The notes under the pieces: generated by a model | Told to the model about the DNA's origin: nothing | Database searches by the model: none | Seen by the model: the letters and a program-made list of their open reading frames with translations, nothing else | DNA from: Macrocystis pyrifera | Taxonomy: Eukaryota; Sar; Phaeophyceae; Laminariales; Laminariaceae | Direction: 5' to 3' | Assembly: GCA_031763025.1 (NCBI GenBank) | Contig: JASSKH010000006.1 | Location: 6,073,691-6,137,690, forward strand | DNA length: 64,000 nucleotides | Translations under genes and position numbers: made by a program | Shown: one piece after another, positions 1 to 11,483 of the stretch | Layout: every line of letters begins with the position of its first letter | How positions within the stretch are numbered: position 1 is the first letter of the stretch

Positions 1-117
1 AAATTTTCAATGAGCAGGACACGAAGCTTGCAAAATACGAGTTTTGAGGAATTTTTCGACGTCACCGCTTCGGTTTCGACACTTATGTTGACTCGTCAAC
101 TCGTCAACGGGGGGGGA

Positions 118-188
118 GAGGGTACTCATTTGCTGCTTGCCTTAGTCATTTGACCATTGACCACGCATCCCTTTCGAGACGGAACACT
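118..188 (-). mobile_element. 5'-truncated C-tailed LINE fragment (3' end only)
   Basis: About 70 bp match the extreme 3' end of the LINE copies at 30.87 and 56.80 kb, including codons for SRKGCVVNGQMTKAS, the stop, GAGTAC and then a C run on the minus strand (G run at 105-119 on plus). The fragment is too short to code for anything. It is a severely 5'-truncated insertion or a leftover tail. Confidence 0.75.
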
Positions 189-200
189 TGAGAGGAGCAG

Positions 201-286
201 GGGGGGGGTGTACTCGATCGATAGGAGAGATGTACTCGATCTCACGCATGGCCGTAGTCGTATGACCATACGGGGGGGGGGGGGGG
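201..286 (-). repeat. C-rep fragment (3' end) with poly(C)/poly(G) tracts
   Basis: This is the 3' end of the ~290-bp C-tailed repeat (full copy at 5210-5500), in minus orientation. It has the GTAGTCGTATGACCAT core and a duplicated TGTACTCGAT just inside a G8 run, and is followed by G15 at 272-286. It lies head-to-tail with the LINE fragment at 118-188. Confidence 0.65.
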
Positions 287-397
287 CGGGCATACAATAG
301 TAATCAGAACCCACGATGAACCCAAACTCCCGTACATCCCCGAATGTGTACATACCACATTCGGTTCCGAATACTACAGTACGCCCCCCTCGCCTAC

Positions 398-506
398 TAT
401 TACGGGGGACCAGAGTAAATAGGACCTACGGTACATACAAAAATTCTATATATTTACCTATTTTTTACTAACAATATTTGGTCCTATCTACTATGGCCCC
501 CCGTAA
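398..506. mobile_element. 109-bp MITE, copy 1
   Basis: Terminal inverted repeats begin TATTACGGGGGACCAGAGTA and end with the complementary ACTATGGCCCCCCGTAA. The whole unit is 109 bp, the same length as four other copies here. There is no coding capacity. A TA dinucleotide at each edge is compatible with a Tc1/mariner-type TA duplication, which is inference. Confidence 0.8.
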
Positions 507-887
507 GTTTGCTAACACAAAACACGTGGGTGCAGATCCAAGTTCTAAACAGGGCTACGGTAAATACTCTAAAACCTATATAACGCATACCGGTACGCAC
601 CTGGTATAGCGTGTAACACCTGAGAAAGATAGGCAGAAACAAAATGCCGATTTTTACCATACCGACTACAGTTGTTCACCAGCAAGGTCGGGGATAACAA
701 ACACATCTCGACTTGCAAGCACAGCCAGGAGTATGGGGTGTGTATCGCATCCGCACACTTTTGCTTACAAGTACAGTAGAGTCGTGTGTTCTTCAGTATC
801 GACTCAAGCTACCGTTGGGGTACACATGTAACACCCACTTTTGCCTTTTGAGGCTCCGCGCTTGAGGAGCTACCTGGTACACACTAA

Positions 888-996
888 TATTACGGGAGGC
901 CATAGTAAATAGGACCAAATATTGTTAGAAATAATACGTAAATATATGGGTGTTTGTGTGTACCGTAGGTCCTATTAACTATGGTCCCCCGTAATA
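888..996. mobile_element. 109-bp MITE, copy 2 (inverted relative to copy 1)
   Basis: Exactly 109 bp with the TATTACGGG...CCCCCGTAATA termini. The asymmetric interior (GTGTGTACCGTAGGTCCT near the right end) shows the opposite orientation to copy 1. Confidence 0.85.
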
Positions 997-1755
997 GTAA
1001 TTCAGTAGTAAGTCACCCAAAAACTGACTGTGACATACCAGGTATCATGTATCATACGAGAGTGTTATCAGGGATGAGTGTTACGGTTGCAAAACGTCGG
1101 GCGTACCGCGTCAAAATGGCCAATTGTGCGAATTTTCGCTCGCGAACGTCAACCGCAAAACCCGACAAGGCGTTAAATTAGGGGGTGGATCACTTTCATC
1201 CCCCGTCCTTTTTCTTTTTTGTTGCATGTGGGCTGCTTACTTACTGGTTATTAGTCCGACTAATAACTATTAATAGTCGGCGGCTTGAGTCGTCACGACC
1301 CACACCCCTGGAAAAATTGACTTGATTTGATTTGATTTAATAAGCTTTGCTCTGTTCTTCGTATGAGGTCCCCTCGGTTCCGGTTGCAACTCCTATTATG
1401 CAATATATACACCTGGTGCATACGCACGCTGAGTTTGACTTTTGCCTTGTTTCAGGCGTGCGATGTGCTTCAGTTATGACGTGCATCGTACTGTTTCGTA
1501 TGAATATTACTACATTTTGTTCCTGAGGTATTCTGGCAACTCCATAGTCTCTGAACCCTGGCTTGTGACCGCTGAGGAGATTTTGGGCGACGAGTTAACC
1601 CTTTTCTTGATAGCAATGCACTACTGCTGTAGATTGTGCATACACATATTATATACATGAAATTAAGGTAGTTCCGACCAAGTTGTACCTGAGAGGAAAT
1701 TGCAAATATCAAAAGGGGCCAAGGCGAGAACGACAGCGAGGTGCGAAACGACTAC
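997..1755. other. No gene recognised
   Basis: AT-rich intergenic or intronic sequence. There is a small palindrome near 1240-1290 (TTAGTCCGACTAATAACT repeated inverted) and one TACCAGGTA word near 1036. I see no supported exon. Confidence 0.5.
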
Positions 1756-1835
1756 CTTCGAAGCCAGGGGAGGCAGTTCTGGAGACAGAGGTAGCTTCCT
1801 GGGCGGCTGAAGTGCTCCATCGCTGCCCTTTGCAC
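1756..1835 (-). CDS. Candidate internal exon (80 bp), product unknown
   Basis: On the minus strand a very strong acceptor (long T/C tract ending TTTGGCAG) precedes an open 80-bp stretch that ends at CGAAG before GTAGTC. Read in phase 0 it gives 26 codons beginning VQRAAMEHFSRPGSY and ending NCLPWLR, leaving phase 2. The composition looks like ordinary protein, with no low complexity. I do not recognise the family. No neighbouring exon could be joined with certainty. It could belong to one minus-strand gene with the exons at 9.0 and 13.6 kb, but that is only a possibility. Start, end and phase are inferred from splice consensus only. Confidence 0.4.
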
Positions 1836-2389
1836 CTGCCAAAGCAGAGAAAAAAAAAAAGCATACAGATACGGTACAAGATCAGCATGACAGCGAGAGC
1901 ATAAAAGCAAACCTGGTACCTAGCATGTACGTACAATAATGGTTTGCCTTAATGGTTTTGGGGGCCCTCGATGGCCTCCGATAGCGACAAACGAAAAAGG
2001 GGGCGAGGGTGACGACAAAAAACAAATTGAAGAAAAAAAAAGAGAAAAAGACGAAGAAGAGAAAGAACACAAAATAAAAACAAAATACCAGGGTATGAAA
2101 CCAAACCGTCAAAGGCAAATCAAACGAGGCATACAAGCGTCATCCCTTGTATCGCACAATAAATACACGCTCTAAATGAAGACAACGTATAAACCCAAAG
2201 ATAGGCTTCGACGAAATCCTCGATTTCACAGCTGATGGGGTTTTTAGTCTTGTGTTTTTAGGACGAAAAAGAAAACTACTATACTGCTATTAATAACGGA
2301 CCTGCTCCAGCAGTGAAACCAGCAGTATGCCACACCTCAAAACAAAACAAACAAGGAACCTGTGTCATCCCAATCACCTGTTGTTGTTT

Positions 2390-2640
2390 TCTTCACATTA
2401 AACCGTTCTTTCTACCCGTCGACATCCAGCACAACCAGTGTCCGTGCCGATTCTTCAATCCTAGAGAGATACGAGTTCTGTGGTCACAAAGCTACGCCAC
2501 AGAGATACTACGTTGTCACGTACCAGGTATGCAGTAAGCACAGCGGGCAATGCAATGCCATGTCATTATACTGAATACGACAGGCACGACATACACATTC
2601 CATGAAATAGATAAACGAAACGAGAAAAAGAAAAAAAAAA
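2390..2640 (+). repeat. Dispersed repeat Rep-4, copy 1, with A-rich tail
   Basis: About 250 bp shared with 49266-49500 (same TTCTTTCTACCCGTCGACAT start, GTGTCCGTGCCGATT, and the CGACATACACATTC region) and ending in an A-rich stretch. The 3' half recurs at 3517-3620, and a diverged inverted copy lies at 36541-36712. The A-rich end suggests a retroposed short element. No tRNA promoter boxes were seen. Confidence 0.6.
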
Positions 2641-2756
2641 AAACAAAAACAAAAACAAAGAAGACCAATCGAAAGAGACAAGAAAAAAATATGAAACAAA
2701 CTGTCATGCCCCCCCCCGCAGGGGATGTGGCAGACACTTGAAAAGAACGAACTTGA

Positions 2757-2789
<33 letters not shown>

Positions 2790-2884
2790 CACCACTAGTC
2801 AACAGAGTAAGACTAAGAACCAAGGGAAAATAACAGGCAAACCAAACAAAGCACAAAGCATCCTCCAGGTAGCGGCAGCAGTTT

Positions 2885-3300
2885 ATGGTACGAGTAGCAC
2901 AGCCAGGGTCTCCCTGCTGGTCCGCCTGGTACCTTGCTACCCTGGCTGCCGCCTCAGTCCAGCGTTCGTCAACTATGCCAGGGCCCTCGGCGTCAGACAA
3001 TACGAAACAAGCAAAGCAGGCTCGTCATCCACCCACGCCACACGACTCCCTCAATAAGGCTTATCAATCGGAGAAAGGAAGAGAAAGAAATAAAATGAAA
3101 ATCACATAGGGTCAGCGCAGAAAGAAGAAAATAAAAAGAAATAAAATAAACAAAAACAAAGGGAAGACAAAGGAAGACCACGTTCGAGCCAGCTGCACCA
3201 GTTGGTGGTGCGAGTAGTATAGGCATGTTCTACTTCCTAGTCTGCCCGGTACCTTGCTACCCTGTCTGCCATCTCCTTCCTACTTTCGTCCACTGCAGCT
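2885..3300. repeat. Direct repeat pair (~100 bp each)
   Basis: Segments near 2885-2985 and 3205-3300 share GGTACGAGTAG, the CTGGTACCTTGCTACCCT core and GTCTGCC/GCTGCC runs. They look like a local duplication. No convincing exon overlaps them. Confidence 0.5.
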
Positions 3301-3516
3301 TCCCCTCTACTCCTGTTCCCCCCCCTCTCTGCATTCCCTTGGTCGGGTTTTCTGCTACTCCTCTTGTTGCCCCCCTCACCCCATTCCCTTGGACACCACC
3401 CACGGCGGATGCGCGGCGCTGCCTACTCAGCTCAGCCTCAGCCTCGTGCCACCTCACCATGAACCGTTCGGCTGCTTCGAGGATCCCCCGGTACCACTTC
3501 CTCGCCTTTTTTGCAG

Positions 3517-3620
3517 CAGTGTGTGGTCACAAAGCTACGCCACATAGAGATACTACGCTGCCACGTATGCAATGCAATGCCATGTCATCATACTGCGTAC
3601 GACAGGCACGACATACACAT
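3517..3620 (+). repeat. Rep-4, copy 2 (partial)
   Basis: Shares GTGGTCACAAAGCTACGCCA, the ATGCAATGCCATGTCAT segment and CGACAGGCACGACATACACA with copy 1. The 5' third is absent. Confidence 0.6.
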
Positions 3621-3992
3621 CACCTGGCGAGAAAGCGCCCCCAAGGAGTGGTGCGAGTCTTTGAACGTTCTCCTCATCCAGGCTAGCGTTTGGCTATCCA
3701 GACAAAACGGAAGACGCCGCTATTTTGTGCGGCAGAGGACGGCAGAGCATTCACCACGCGCAGTTGGATTCGGGTGAGGGGATGTTGTTGTTCTTGTTGT
3801 TGATGTTAACTCATCGCCAAAAAAACGCAGTCCCTGGTGACACAGGACAGACAGGCTCCAAAACAACTCCGGAGCAGCAGAACACCTCAGGAAAAAAAAA
3901 AAAAAAAAAAAAACGAAACAAACGAAAATACTACAGTCGATCGACCACAGCGGCAAACAGACACTGCTGTGGACGAAACGTGATCATTGTAG

Positions 3993-4101
3993 TATTACGG
4001 GGGTCCATAGTAAATAGGACCAAATATTGTGAGTAAAAAAAGGTAAATATATAGGCATTTGTGTGTACCGTAGGTCCTGCTTACTCTGGTCCCCCGTAAT
4101 A
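3993..4101. mobile_element. 109-bp MITE, copy 3
   Basis: 109 bp, TATTACGGGGGTCCATAG at the left and TGGTCCCCCGTAATA at the right. Interior orientation as in copy 2. Confidence 0.85.
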
Positions 4102-5209
4102 GCAATAAAATCAGATTTTTTCGCCCGCGTATGGTATTATTAGGTGTGATACAGCAGTAGCCAAATATGGTCTGTAAAGATAGAGGGAAGCACATGATTT
4201 TGGGGTCCATCGTGGATTTTGTACATTAATACTACCCCCCCCCCTGCAGTATAAGTAGTAGTATTATCAAATACGAGCGAATGCTGCTGATTATCCCTAT
4301 TGAGTACCGCACTGCTGTGCAGAAACCTAAACCCGACTCTCTTTCCAAGTGTTTCGTCTCCACGTACAACGGGAATGCAGTCCTTAAGGCCTAAAGGAGG
4401 CAATAGGCTCGAATTTTGGCTGCGCAAAAAAAATGAGGGGGAGGTCTTGCGAGCAACAGCAGAACCGCACTGCCGTATATACCAGTACACAAACAAATAT
4501 CTAAGCACGTATGATTTCGAACATTTTCGTCCCCCTACACGAGATCCTCCACTCCTCCACTCGAAACTATGCCAACCAAAACTAATGAAATCATCATATA
4601 ATTAGCCACCACCACCACTCATGCAAGCCACCACCTCCACCAGATCCCTCTATTTATGGGCGTGGTTCGACAGGGGCATATACGAGCACATTTCGGCCAA
4701 AATATTTCTGACCGCGGCGGGGGAATAGCTCAGAAACCACCCAATATCATTGGAATGAAACCAGTTGGCGTTTCACGGATTGTTTCGTGATGCGAGGGCG
4801 TCCCTGGGAAAGAGAAAACGACACACCAAACCTCCAGAGCTCAGAATGGAAAACCAACAACAGCAGTGTTGTGATCACAGGACGACATAAATAAAACAAT
4901 GACTATTTTTTTTTTAAGCGTCATTTTCACTTGGTCACCCCCCCCCCTGGCCCTATTATTATATATATTATATATGGGTTGGGTTGGCGTCGGTTGGCAA
5001 CGACACTGTAAAACATGCCGCTCACTACATGAGCTAGACATCCAGGGTACCGTTTTTTTTTTTTTTTTTTTTTTTGGCGGTCGCCCACCGCTGGTCGTCT
5101 AGTTAGATCATTTGTGCGAAGTAAAGAACCCTTACTCTGCACAAGGGAATAGATCGCGTCACGTAGTGTTCAAGGTAAGGCACCCAAGAGGCAGTTACGT
5201 AGTACTCCC
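4102..5209. other. No gene recognised
   Basis: Holds a C-run (4228-4238), another near 4939-4948, a T22-like tract near 5051-5074 and mixed unique sequence. Reading frames here are short, and none shows a credible splice-bounded exon. Confidence 0.5.
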
Positions 5210-5500
5210 ATTACTGTCTCTGGAAGTGACTACACCGGAAATTAAACTAACTCATTGAAGCTGTCATCCATATGCAAGTAGGCCTCACAAGCGGTTCTTA
5301 GTAGGATGCAGCTCACCCTTCATACGACTCGCCGGACACCTCAGGGCGCTTCGCGCTTGGTGCAAGCAATGTCTGCCTGGTCAGTGAAACCCGACATGCT
5401 CCGTCCCGGCGTTGTAGAGATGCGAGGGTCTACGGTCATGCGACTACGGCCATGCATGAGATCGAGTACACCCCTCCTATCAAGTACCCCCCCCCCCCCC
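5210..5500 (+). repeat. C-rep, full copy (~290 bp, C-tailed)
   Basis: Reference copy of a short interspersed family. It runs from ATTACTGTCTCTGGAAGTG through CTGTCATCCATA, the GGGCGCTTCGCGCTTGGTGC core and CTACGGCCATGCATGAG to GAGTACACCCC and then a C14 tail at 5487-5500. Other copies lie at 6678-6870, 18552-18921, 53655-53815, 56383-56483 and 56488-56770, with fragments at 201 and 15530. A frame reading RTPQGASRLVQAMSAWSVK stays open in several copies, so it may be the 3' end of a larger element. I recognise no protein in it. It shares the GAGTAC-(C)n terminus with the LINE at 30.87 kb. Confidence 0.8.
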
Positions 5501-6324
5501 TCTGTCTAGCGAAAGAAATCTGCAGCGTGCCCAAAACAATAATCGTATGCCCTTGCATGATACCTATATACCAGGTATATGTCATATACCAGGGTATATG
5601 CCTCGGCTCCAGGGTTGGTCATTGGGATAAATTCAGCTCTCAATTTCAACTAAAAAAACAGTTTTTTGGGTGACGTATCGAACGTATACAGAGCTCCTTC
5701 CAGCGCTGAGGCTCGCAACAAAAATAGTCGCAACCCTGAGGACAATATTTAGGTAGTGTCCGGTATAGGGATCTTCCAGGGCTTGGAAGCAATTCCTAAT
5801 GGGATCGAGGTACGGGCGTAGAACCCAACCCAGCCCCCTATATAGCCCTATGACCCTCACGCCCCGACCAGACCCCAAAAAAGGTCAGAAACAGAAGCTC
5901 GATGCACCGCGTTATATTATTGATATAATTATAATTAGTGGTATTGTTATTAATATCGCTATTAGTAGTAGTAGTACTGTTATTATTATCATCAGTATTA
6001 TATTCCGAACTGCGGACCACGACTTTGCCTCTTGACACTATTAGTGAGTGGAAATTTCCTGGAAAATCCTGCCGAATGCTCCGTTAGTACTACAGTAGTA
6101 CTGGCAATCCTCTCCCGTAGCACGTATCCCTCAATCTTAACAAAACCGTCACCTGAACAAACAGCTTGCAGTAGAGCACGTCCGCGCAGTCCCGGGAGGT
6201 GGGAAAGGAGAAATTCTCCAGGAATAGCTGCCTCGTCGCGGAGGGAGAAAGCCTGTCCAGTGGGAAACCCACTCCGGCCTAAAAAAAAAAAGAGAAAATG
6301 AAGGGGAGAAAAGAATGTAGGAGA
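5501..6324. other. No gene recognised; AT-rich interval
   Basis: Contains three close TACCAGG(G)TA words (5569-5600) and an AT-rich ATT/AGT trinucleotide stretch (5915-6003). No supportable coding sequence. Confidence 0.5.
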
Positions 6325-6345
6325 GGGGGGGGGGGGGGGGGGGGG
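6325..6345. repeat. G21 homopolymer
   Basis: Uninterrupted run of 21 G. Not flanked by an obvious C-rep terminus. Confidence 0.9.
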
Positions 6346-6677
6346 CGTGTGCGGGAATGGGCCTGTTGATGGGGAGACCCGCAAAAACAAAAAATGAATT
6401 CACCGAAAAAAAAAGTTAGGGGAGGGGCGGGTGAAGGAAACCCAAGCTAGTCATGCTAAACAAGATGAAAGCGTAAAAACAAAGACATAATTAGAGACGG
6501 GGGGTTGGAGGCGTGGGGGAGAGAAAGCCTGCCCGAAGGGAAACCCACGTCAGCATTTCAACAGAACAAGCAGCGGTAACTGGCTGGTAACATGAGGAGC
6601 TTCTCGGCGACGACGTGTGTTTGTTTCGAGCAGGGAGCGATAACAACGACGATGGTTACCATCGCGCTCACGTCAAC

Positions 6678-6870
6678 GGGGGGGAGGGGTTGTACTCCTT
6701 ATCATGCGTGGCCACAGTCGTATGACCATAGACCCTCGCACCCCTGCAATGCCGGGACGGAGCACGTCGAGCTTTCACCGACCGGGCAGACATTGCTTGC
6801 ACCAAGCGCGAAGCGCCGTGAGGTGTTCGGCGAGTCGCATGAAGCGTGAGCTGCATCCTACCGGACGGCA
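6678..6870 (-). repeat. C-rep, copy 2 (5'-truncated)
   Basis: Minus-strand copy of the repeat at 5210-5500. From the right it reads CTGCATCC, the GCGAAGCGCCGTGAG core, GTCGTATGACCATAG and then GTACTCC and a G-rich end. About 195 bp remain. Confidence 0.75.
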
Positions 6871-8600
6871 AAACATGGATTAATTTTTTATTTCAGGTTT
6901 GGGAGAGGAGCGTAGGACGCCGCCGGCAAGCTCTCGCCCCCTAGACCTCGCATCCGCCTGACACCTGGTATCTCCGAGTACACTCGTTGGCCTTGCCCGA
7001 CACCAAAGCGGGTTGGCCGTGGGTTGAGTCTATGTTCGAGATCGAAGGTCCATCGTCGCATGAGCTGTTTTTTTTTAGCAGCGTGTAAACAATTTACAAC
7101 GAGAAAAGAAAACAATTGCGCCGCGTGCAGCCGCGCGAAAAAAAATGGAGAAAAATCGAAAAGTTTTATTCCTTTTTCCCCCCACATCAGCACAATTATC
7201 TTCAGCTGTTTCTTGAAAACAATATTTTTTCAACTTAAACCTTGAAAATTCGTGTTTCCGTCGTCCTACGGAAAGGCCACTTTCGCATAGAGCTGTTTCA
7301 CAAAATTTAGACATGTCCAAAGACGGATTCGTGCTCCGCACTAAACTGACTCGCACCTCATTATTTCGGCACATATTCCGGTGAATTACTGGCAGATTAG
7401 GATGATGCTTTTTTCACGGCGATCCCGGCCTTTTGGCGTGTTTTTTGTGTACTATGGTGGAACCATCTGGCACCCAATTTTGGGAGGTTTGGATTTTGTG
7501 TTTGGCAGGGTCTTACAGGAATCGAGCACATACAAAAAAATACCTCGAAAAGCGCAATTTAAGAGCTTTCGAATGAGCCTCACTCCAACCGCAGGAGTCC
7601 GCTGTGAAGCTCGCCAAGGCGTGTTGACCATCCCAAGAAGGTGCTTAGCCGCACGCATGTCGCCATACATCGACAACTGCGGTGGCCCAACCGAAAACAA
7701 CAGCAGATTTGGAAAGCTACGCAGCAGATTTTTTTATGGCATCAGAATGGTCCCCCATCCCCTGTAAGACTCGACACAAAATCACAAAAACGAAAAAGAT
7801 ACCAGGCATACCCATGGCCACATCTTCAAGTCTAACCATGAGGGAAAAAAAAAAAGTTGGAGGCATGTCGGTGGGTTCGAAGGTCGATTTCATTCATTTT
7901 TTGGAGACACGAATCCCATGAAGCGATGTGTTACCTGTCACATGCTAACTACAGTCGTTTCCAATGAAATATAAGCTGATGTTGTGACTTTATGGTCTAG
8001 AGCGTTACTTTATTGTTTAGTCTCTAGTTCGTGACTTCGAATCTCGCGGCGTCCCTTTTTAATTGTTTTGGTGACAATTTTTGTACCTGAACAATATGGT
8101 ACACCTTTTGCAACCAAAACAAATAACGAGTTCACTGATATTCTTCGTTTTTTTGCGGGCGTCGTCGAGATGCATTTATTCGCAAAAAAAAACTGCAATC
8201 GTAGTCAAACGTTACGTCCGTTCATATATGATCAACTTCTCATTTCCTTCCACCAAACCAGGTAGCCGTAACTTGGTAGCATGAACGTAGTCGAGAAATA
8301 TGGCGACTGATTTGTGATCGCCACCCCAGAATCACGCCACCCTGAGTTGTTTAGTACAATCGGAGCTGTTCTAGAGGGAAGGGAAGTGTCGCTACCATCC
8401 CCGGTTTCTTGCGTGTCAGACAATATATCAAATGGGAGCCGGTAAAACCGTTGAAACCCGAGCACTACCCATGAAAAAAGTTCCCAAAATTGACGTGATC
8501 AAATAGAGGACTGTCATCAACGTCGTAATGCATTTTCAGACCTGACCCGGGGATTATTCACCACCATCCCCCTTCCCCCCGAAAAACAAATGTACGCACT
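6871..8600. other. No gene recognised
   Basis: Mostly unique AT-balanced sequence. A 128-codon open frame at 7381-7767 (plus) has a mirror frame on the other strand, and I find no splice context or family for either. The only structured feature is the tRNA-like stretch at 7990-8060. Confidence 0.45.
7990..8060 (+). other. Degenerate tRNA-like sequence (pseudo-tRNA or SINE head)
   Basis: ATGGTCTAGAGCGTTA resembles a D-arm/box A and GACTTCGAATCTCGC resembles a T-arm/box B. They have tRNA-like spacing and are followed by T5. The acceptor stem does not pair and the T-stem has a mismatch, so I do not call a functional tRNA gene. Confidence 0.3.
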
Positions 8601-8639
8601 ACCGTGGATGGCGCCCAGGGTACTACTCTACATTAGAAG

Positions 8640-8925
8640 AAAAAGAGGGGGTATTCATGGATGGTATGGCCACAAAAGCGACCCGAGGGCAGCCTAATCT
8701 ACCAGGTAAAAAGAGGTACAGCAGTACTCTCCTATGCTATCGCCACAAAGGGCTATCCGAAACACTTAACCAGTCTAACTACTCAACCGCAACCAGGAGA
8801 GAATAAATGAATTCAGAAAAAAGGTACACATCGATGCAACTGCCACAAAAGCTACCGGGGTACGTAGTCCAAGCCGGAACACACCGAAAGGGGTACTCAC
8901 CGATGCTATGGCCACAACTGCCAGT
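8640..8925. repeat. Degenerate tandem repeat (units of ~45-110 bp)
   Basis: At least four diverged units share GTAC...GATGCTATGGCCACAA (8655, 8730, 8835, 8905). Spacing is irregular. It looks like an old, decaying minisatellite. Confidence 0.5.
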
Positions 8926-8978
8926 GGAAACCCGCGGCCAATCCGAGGAGCGGTCGGTCCCCTCCTATTGGCAACCAC

Positions 8979-9029
8979 GTTTCCGGAGCGAGGGGGCTGG
9001 GCCAACATGTCCATGAGGTCCCTTAGTAC
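8979..9029 (-). CDS. Candidate exon after an exceptional acceptor, product unknown
   Basis: On the minus strand a ~50-base CT tract ends in GGAATGCATTCAG, about as strong an acceptor as the window has. The sequence that follows reads VLRDLMDMLAQPPRSGN in phase 0 and remains open through VVANRRGPTAPRIGRG toward 8930. The donor is unresolved: GTGGTT after AAC is a weak candidate. The peptide is helical at first and then Pro/Arg-rich. The family is not recognised. The reverse-strand CT tract is also seen as a GA-rich microsatellite (9055-9115), so a fortuitous acceptor cannot be excluded. Confidence 0.4.
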
Positions 9030-9229
9030 CTGAATGCATTCCAGAGAGAAGGTCAGAGAAAGAGGGAGAGAGAGAGTAAAGAGGAGAGACGGAGAAAATG
9101 AGTGTATCGTGAGAGAGAGCGACAACATATGAAACGAAAAGCAACCCAAGGAGGCACAAGTCCTTCCGGCCCCCTCCAGCGCTCCTCTCTAGGTAAAGAA
9201 ATGTAAATCGTTAAAACTGAACACGCCAA

Positions 9230-10040
9230 CACAATCGAGTCGGCAGGACAGCAGCCAGGCTACAACCAGAACCAACAGCACCAACACCGGCGCACACACT
9301 ATCCTCAACACCAACACGGACACATCCACCACCACCACGACCAACGCCAACATCAATACGGCGAACACCAACACCAACAAAACCACACTCCACCACCACC
9401 ACCACTAGTACTACTATCGAACCAAGGACATTACCCCCGCTACCGCTAGCAAAATCAGCTCACCCATCAACGACGCCAGCACCTAAAACCACCACCACCA
9501 CAACCACCGACAACAACAGCACGCACACCAACACCACCACGCACACTCTCACCGTCAAGATCAGCCCAAACACCATCAAGACCACCACAGACAACTCCAG
9601 CACCAGCACCACCACGGTCACCCAGCACCATCACAAGCACAACCCGCACAACCGCCAACGCCGCGAAAGCTGCCACCATAACACCACCAAAACCCATCAC
9701 CACACACCATCAACAAGACCGTCAAACGACAACACCACCTTCAACAACAGCACCATCGCGATCGCCGCCAACACCAACATCATCACCACCAACACCAGAA
9801 CGAATCCCATCAACACCGTCGTCGTCAATACCACCACCACCACCACCACGAAGACCACTACACCAAAGACAGAACCACTAACAGCACCATCACCATCACC
9901 ATCACCATCACCAACGCCACCACCCCCACCAAAAACAAAATCGGCCAGAATAACACCACCACCAACAACAACACCAACGACAGCAAGAACACAGCAACAG
10001 CAACAGTAGCAACAACAACAACAACAACAACAACAATCGA
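9230..10040. repeat. ACC/CAACAC-rich low-complexity block
   Basis: Continuous degenerate CAACACCAACACCACC-type sequence. It keeps frames open on both strands (Thr/His/Pro/Asn-rich on plus, Val/Gly/Leu-rich on minus). Openness here follows from the repeat and is not evidence of a gene. Confidence 0.8.
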
Positions 10041-10419
10041 AGGCGGACACGAAACAGACAGTGAGAACATCACCTGTTTGTCTATTCCCTCGACGTCTTC
10101 GAGGAGCACCACCACGGCGGGGCGCCTCCGCTTCCTCCTTTTTCTCCTCCTTGCCTCCTCCACACCCCTGACCCCCCTCTCTCCTTGTCCATCTCCCACA
10201 TCTCCTCCCGCTCCTGCTCTCCCAATTCCTCCACCTCCTGCTTCTCCTCCTACTCTCCATCTTCCCTCCCCCTCCTCCTCCTCGTCCTCCCCCCATTCCT
10301 CCTCCCCCTCCTCCTCCCCGTCCTCTTGCTCCCGCTCCTCCTTGTCCTTGTTTATCATATCGTCCTTCTCTTTCTTTTCCTTTTCCGGACGCAGGCCCCG
10401 TGGCGACCGCGGCCGCCGC

Positions 10420-10880
10420 CACTGATGTTGAACTTAAACTTCCTGTTGGAGTTCGAGGAGGTGCATTTGAATTCGAACCTGGAGTTGAAAACGAGGCAGA
10501 AAAAGCCGTCGAACTCGAAGGCGAGGCGAAAGTCACTGTTGAACTTCGAGCGGCATGTGAAGCTACCGTTGACGCTGAACTTGAAGAAGAGGCCATGCTT
10601 GAAGTTGGAGCGGAAGTTGAAGGCACCGGTGGACGTGAAGTTGAACTTGAACTTGAAGGTGAGGCAAAAGCCATGGTTGAACTTGACACTGACTTTCGAG
10701 AGGAACTCGGCGTGGACGTTGAAGCCATCGTTGAAGTTGAATCTGAAGTTGCAGGTGAGGCAACAGTCATGGCTGAACTTGACACTGATTTTCGAGAGGA
10801 CTTCGAAGGGAACGTTGAAGCAACCGTTGAAGTTGAGGGTAAGGTCGGCGAGGCGGCTCGAGGCCTTGTCGGGGGCGAAA
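10420..10880. repeat. GTTGAA-rich minisatellite, 96-bp higher-order period
   Basis: Units such as GTTGAACTTGACACTGA recur, with one clear 96-bp (32-codon) higher-order repeat (ELDTDFRE occurs twice, 32 residues apart, in one plus frame). Several frames on both strands are open: a Glu/Val-rich one on plus (10400-11011) and Ser/Thr-rich and Phe/Asn-rich ones on minus. A translated repeat protein is possible, but I cannot choose a strand. Confidence 0.65.
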
Positions 10881-11011
10881 CGAAGAGCGAGGTGTACCAC
10901 TCTCCGAGGCTGTCCATAAACAGGGGACGGCGCGAAGCTGTCCCGCCCACGGCAAGGCACTTATATTGCGGCACGGACGGACGGAAAGGACAGACAAACG
11001 GGTTGACTTAA

Positions 11012-11410
11012 ATTTTTCGTATGTAGATAGACGCGGAGGAGATTTGAATAAAAATGCGCGATTTATATTTTTTTTTGGGCAGGAGGCAAGTTATTGTTGT
11101 CGTCGCTGCCGCTGGTGTTGTTTCTTGTTGTTCCTTGTTGTAAGTTTGTTGTTGCTGTTTCTTGTTTGTTACCTCGTATTTGCTCTTACTGTTTTTTTCG
11201 TGTCGGAGTTTTGTTTTAGATTGTTGGTTGTATTTAATAGTTTGTCGATGAGGTTGTTTTTAGGCGCAGGAAGTTCGTGCGTAGGTCGTTCTTGTTTCTC
11301 GTTATATGATGTTGATATTTGCTTTTTATTGCTATTGGTTGCTGTAGGTTGCTGGTGTTGCTGTTGTTGCTGTTGTTGTCGTTGCTGCTGTTGTCGTATA
11401 ACATATTGAC
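11012..11410. repeat. GTT/GCTGTT-rich low-complexity block
   Basis: T/G-rich sequence dominated by TTGTTGCTG trinucleotides, ending in a dense (TTG/CTG) run at 11345-11400. No gene supported. Confidence 0.7.
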
Positions 11411-11420
11411 CTCATTAGAA

Positions 11421-11483
11421 CTGCATTCCCGATCTGGGGACAAAGCAGTCAAAATTATAACCGGTGTGTCCCCAAACGGGACT
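11421..11483. repeat. Rep-5, short inverted-repeat word (copy 1)
   Basis: CTGGGGACAAAGCAGTC ... GTGTGTCCCCAAACGGGACT forms a ~60-bp imperfect inverted repeat. Similar units lie at 40550-40612 and 51297-51355, with a half unit near 16060-16090. Confidence 0.5.

Noticed and set aside
3720-3956. Minus-strand exon after a T-rich acceptor (CSAAPELFWSLSVL)
   Set aside because: The acceptor is an A-tract on the other strand of a repeat-rich stretch and no donor was found in frame.
9697-10974. 425-codon minus-strand open frame
   Set aside because: It spans two different low-complexity repeats and is Ser/Thr-rich, then poly-Gly and Val/Cys-rich. Overlapping frames on both strands are equally open, so length is not evidence of coding.
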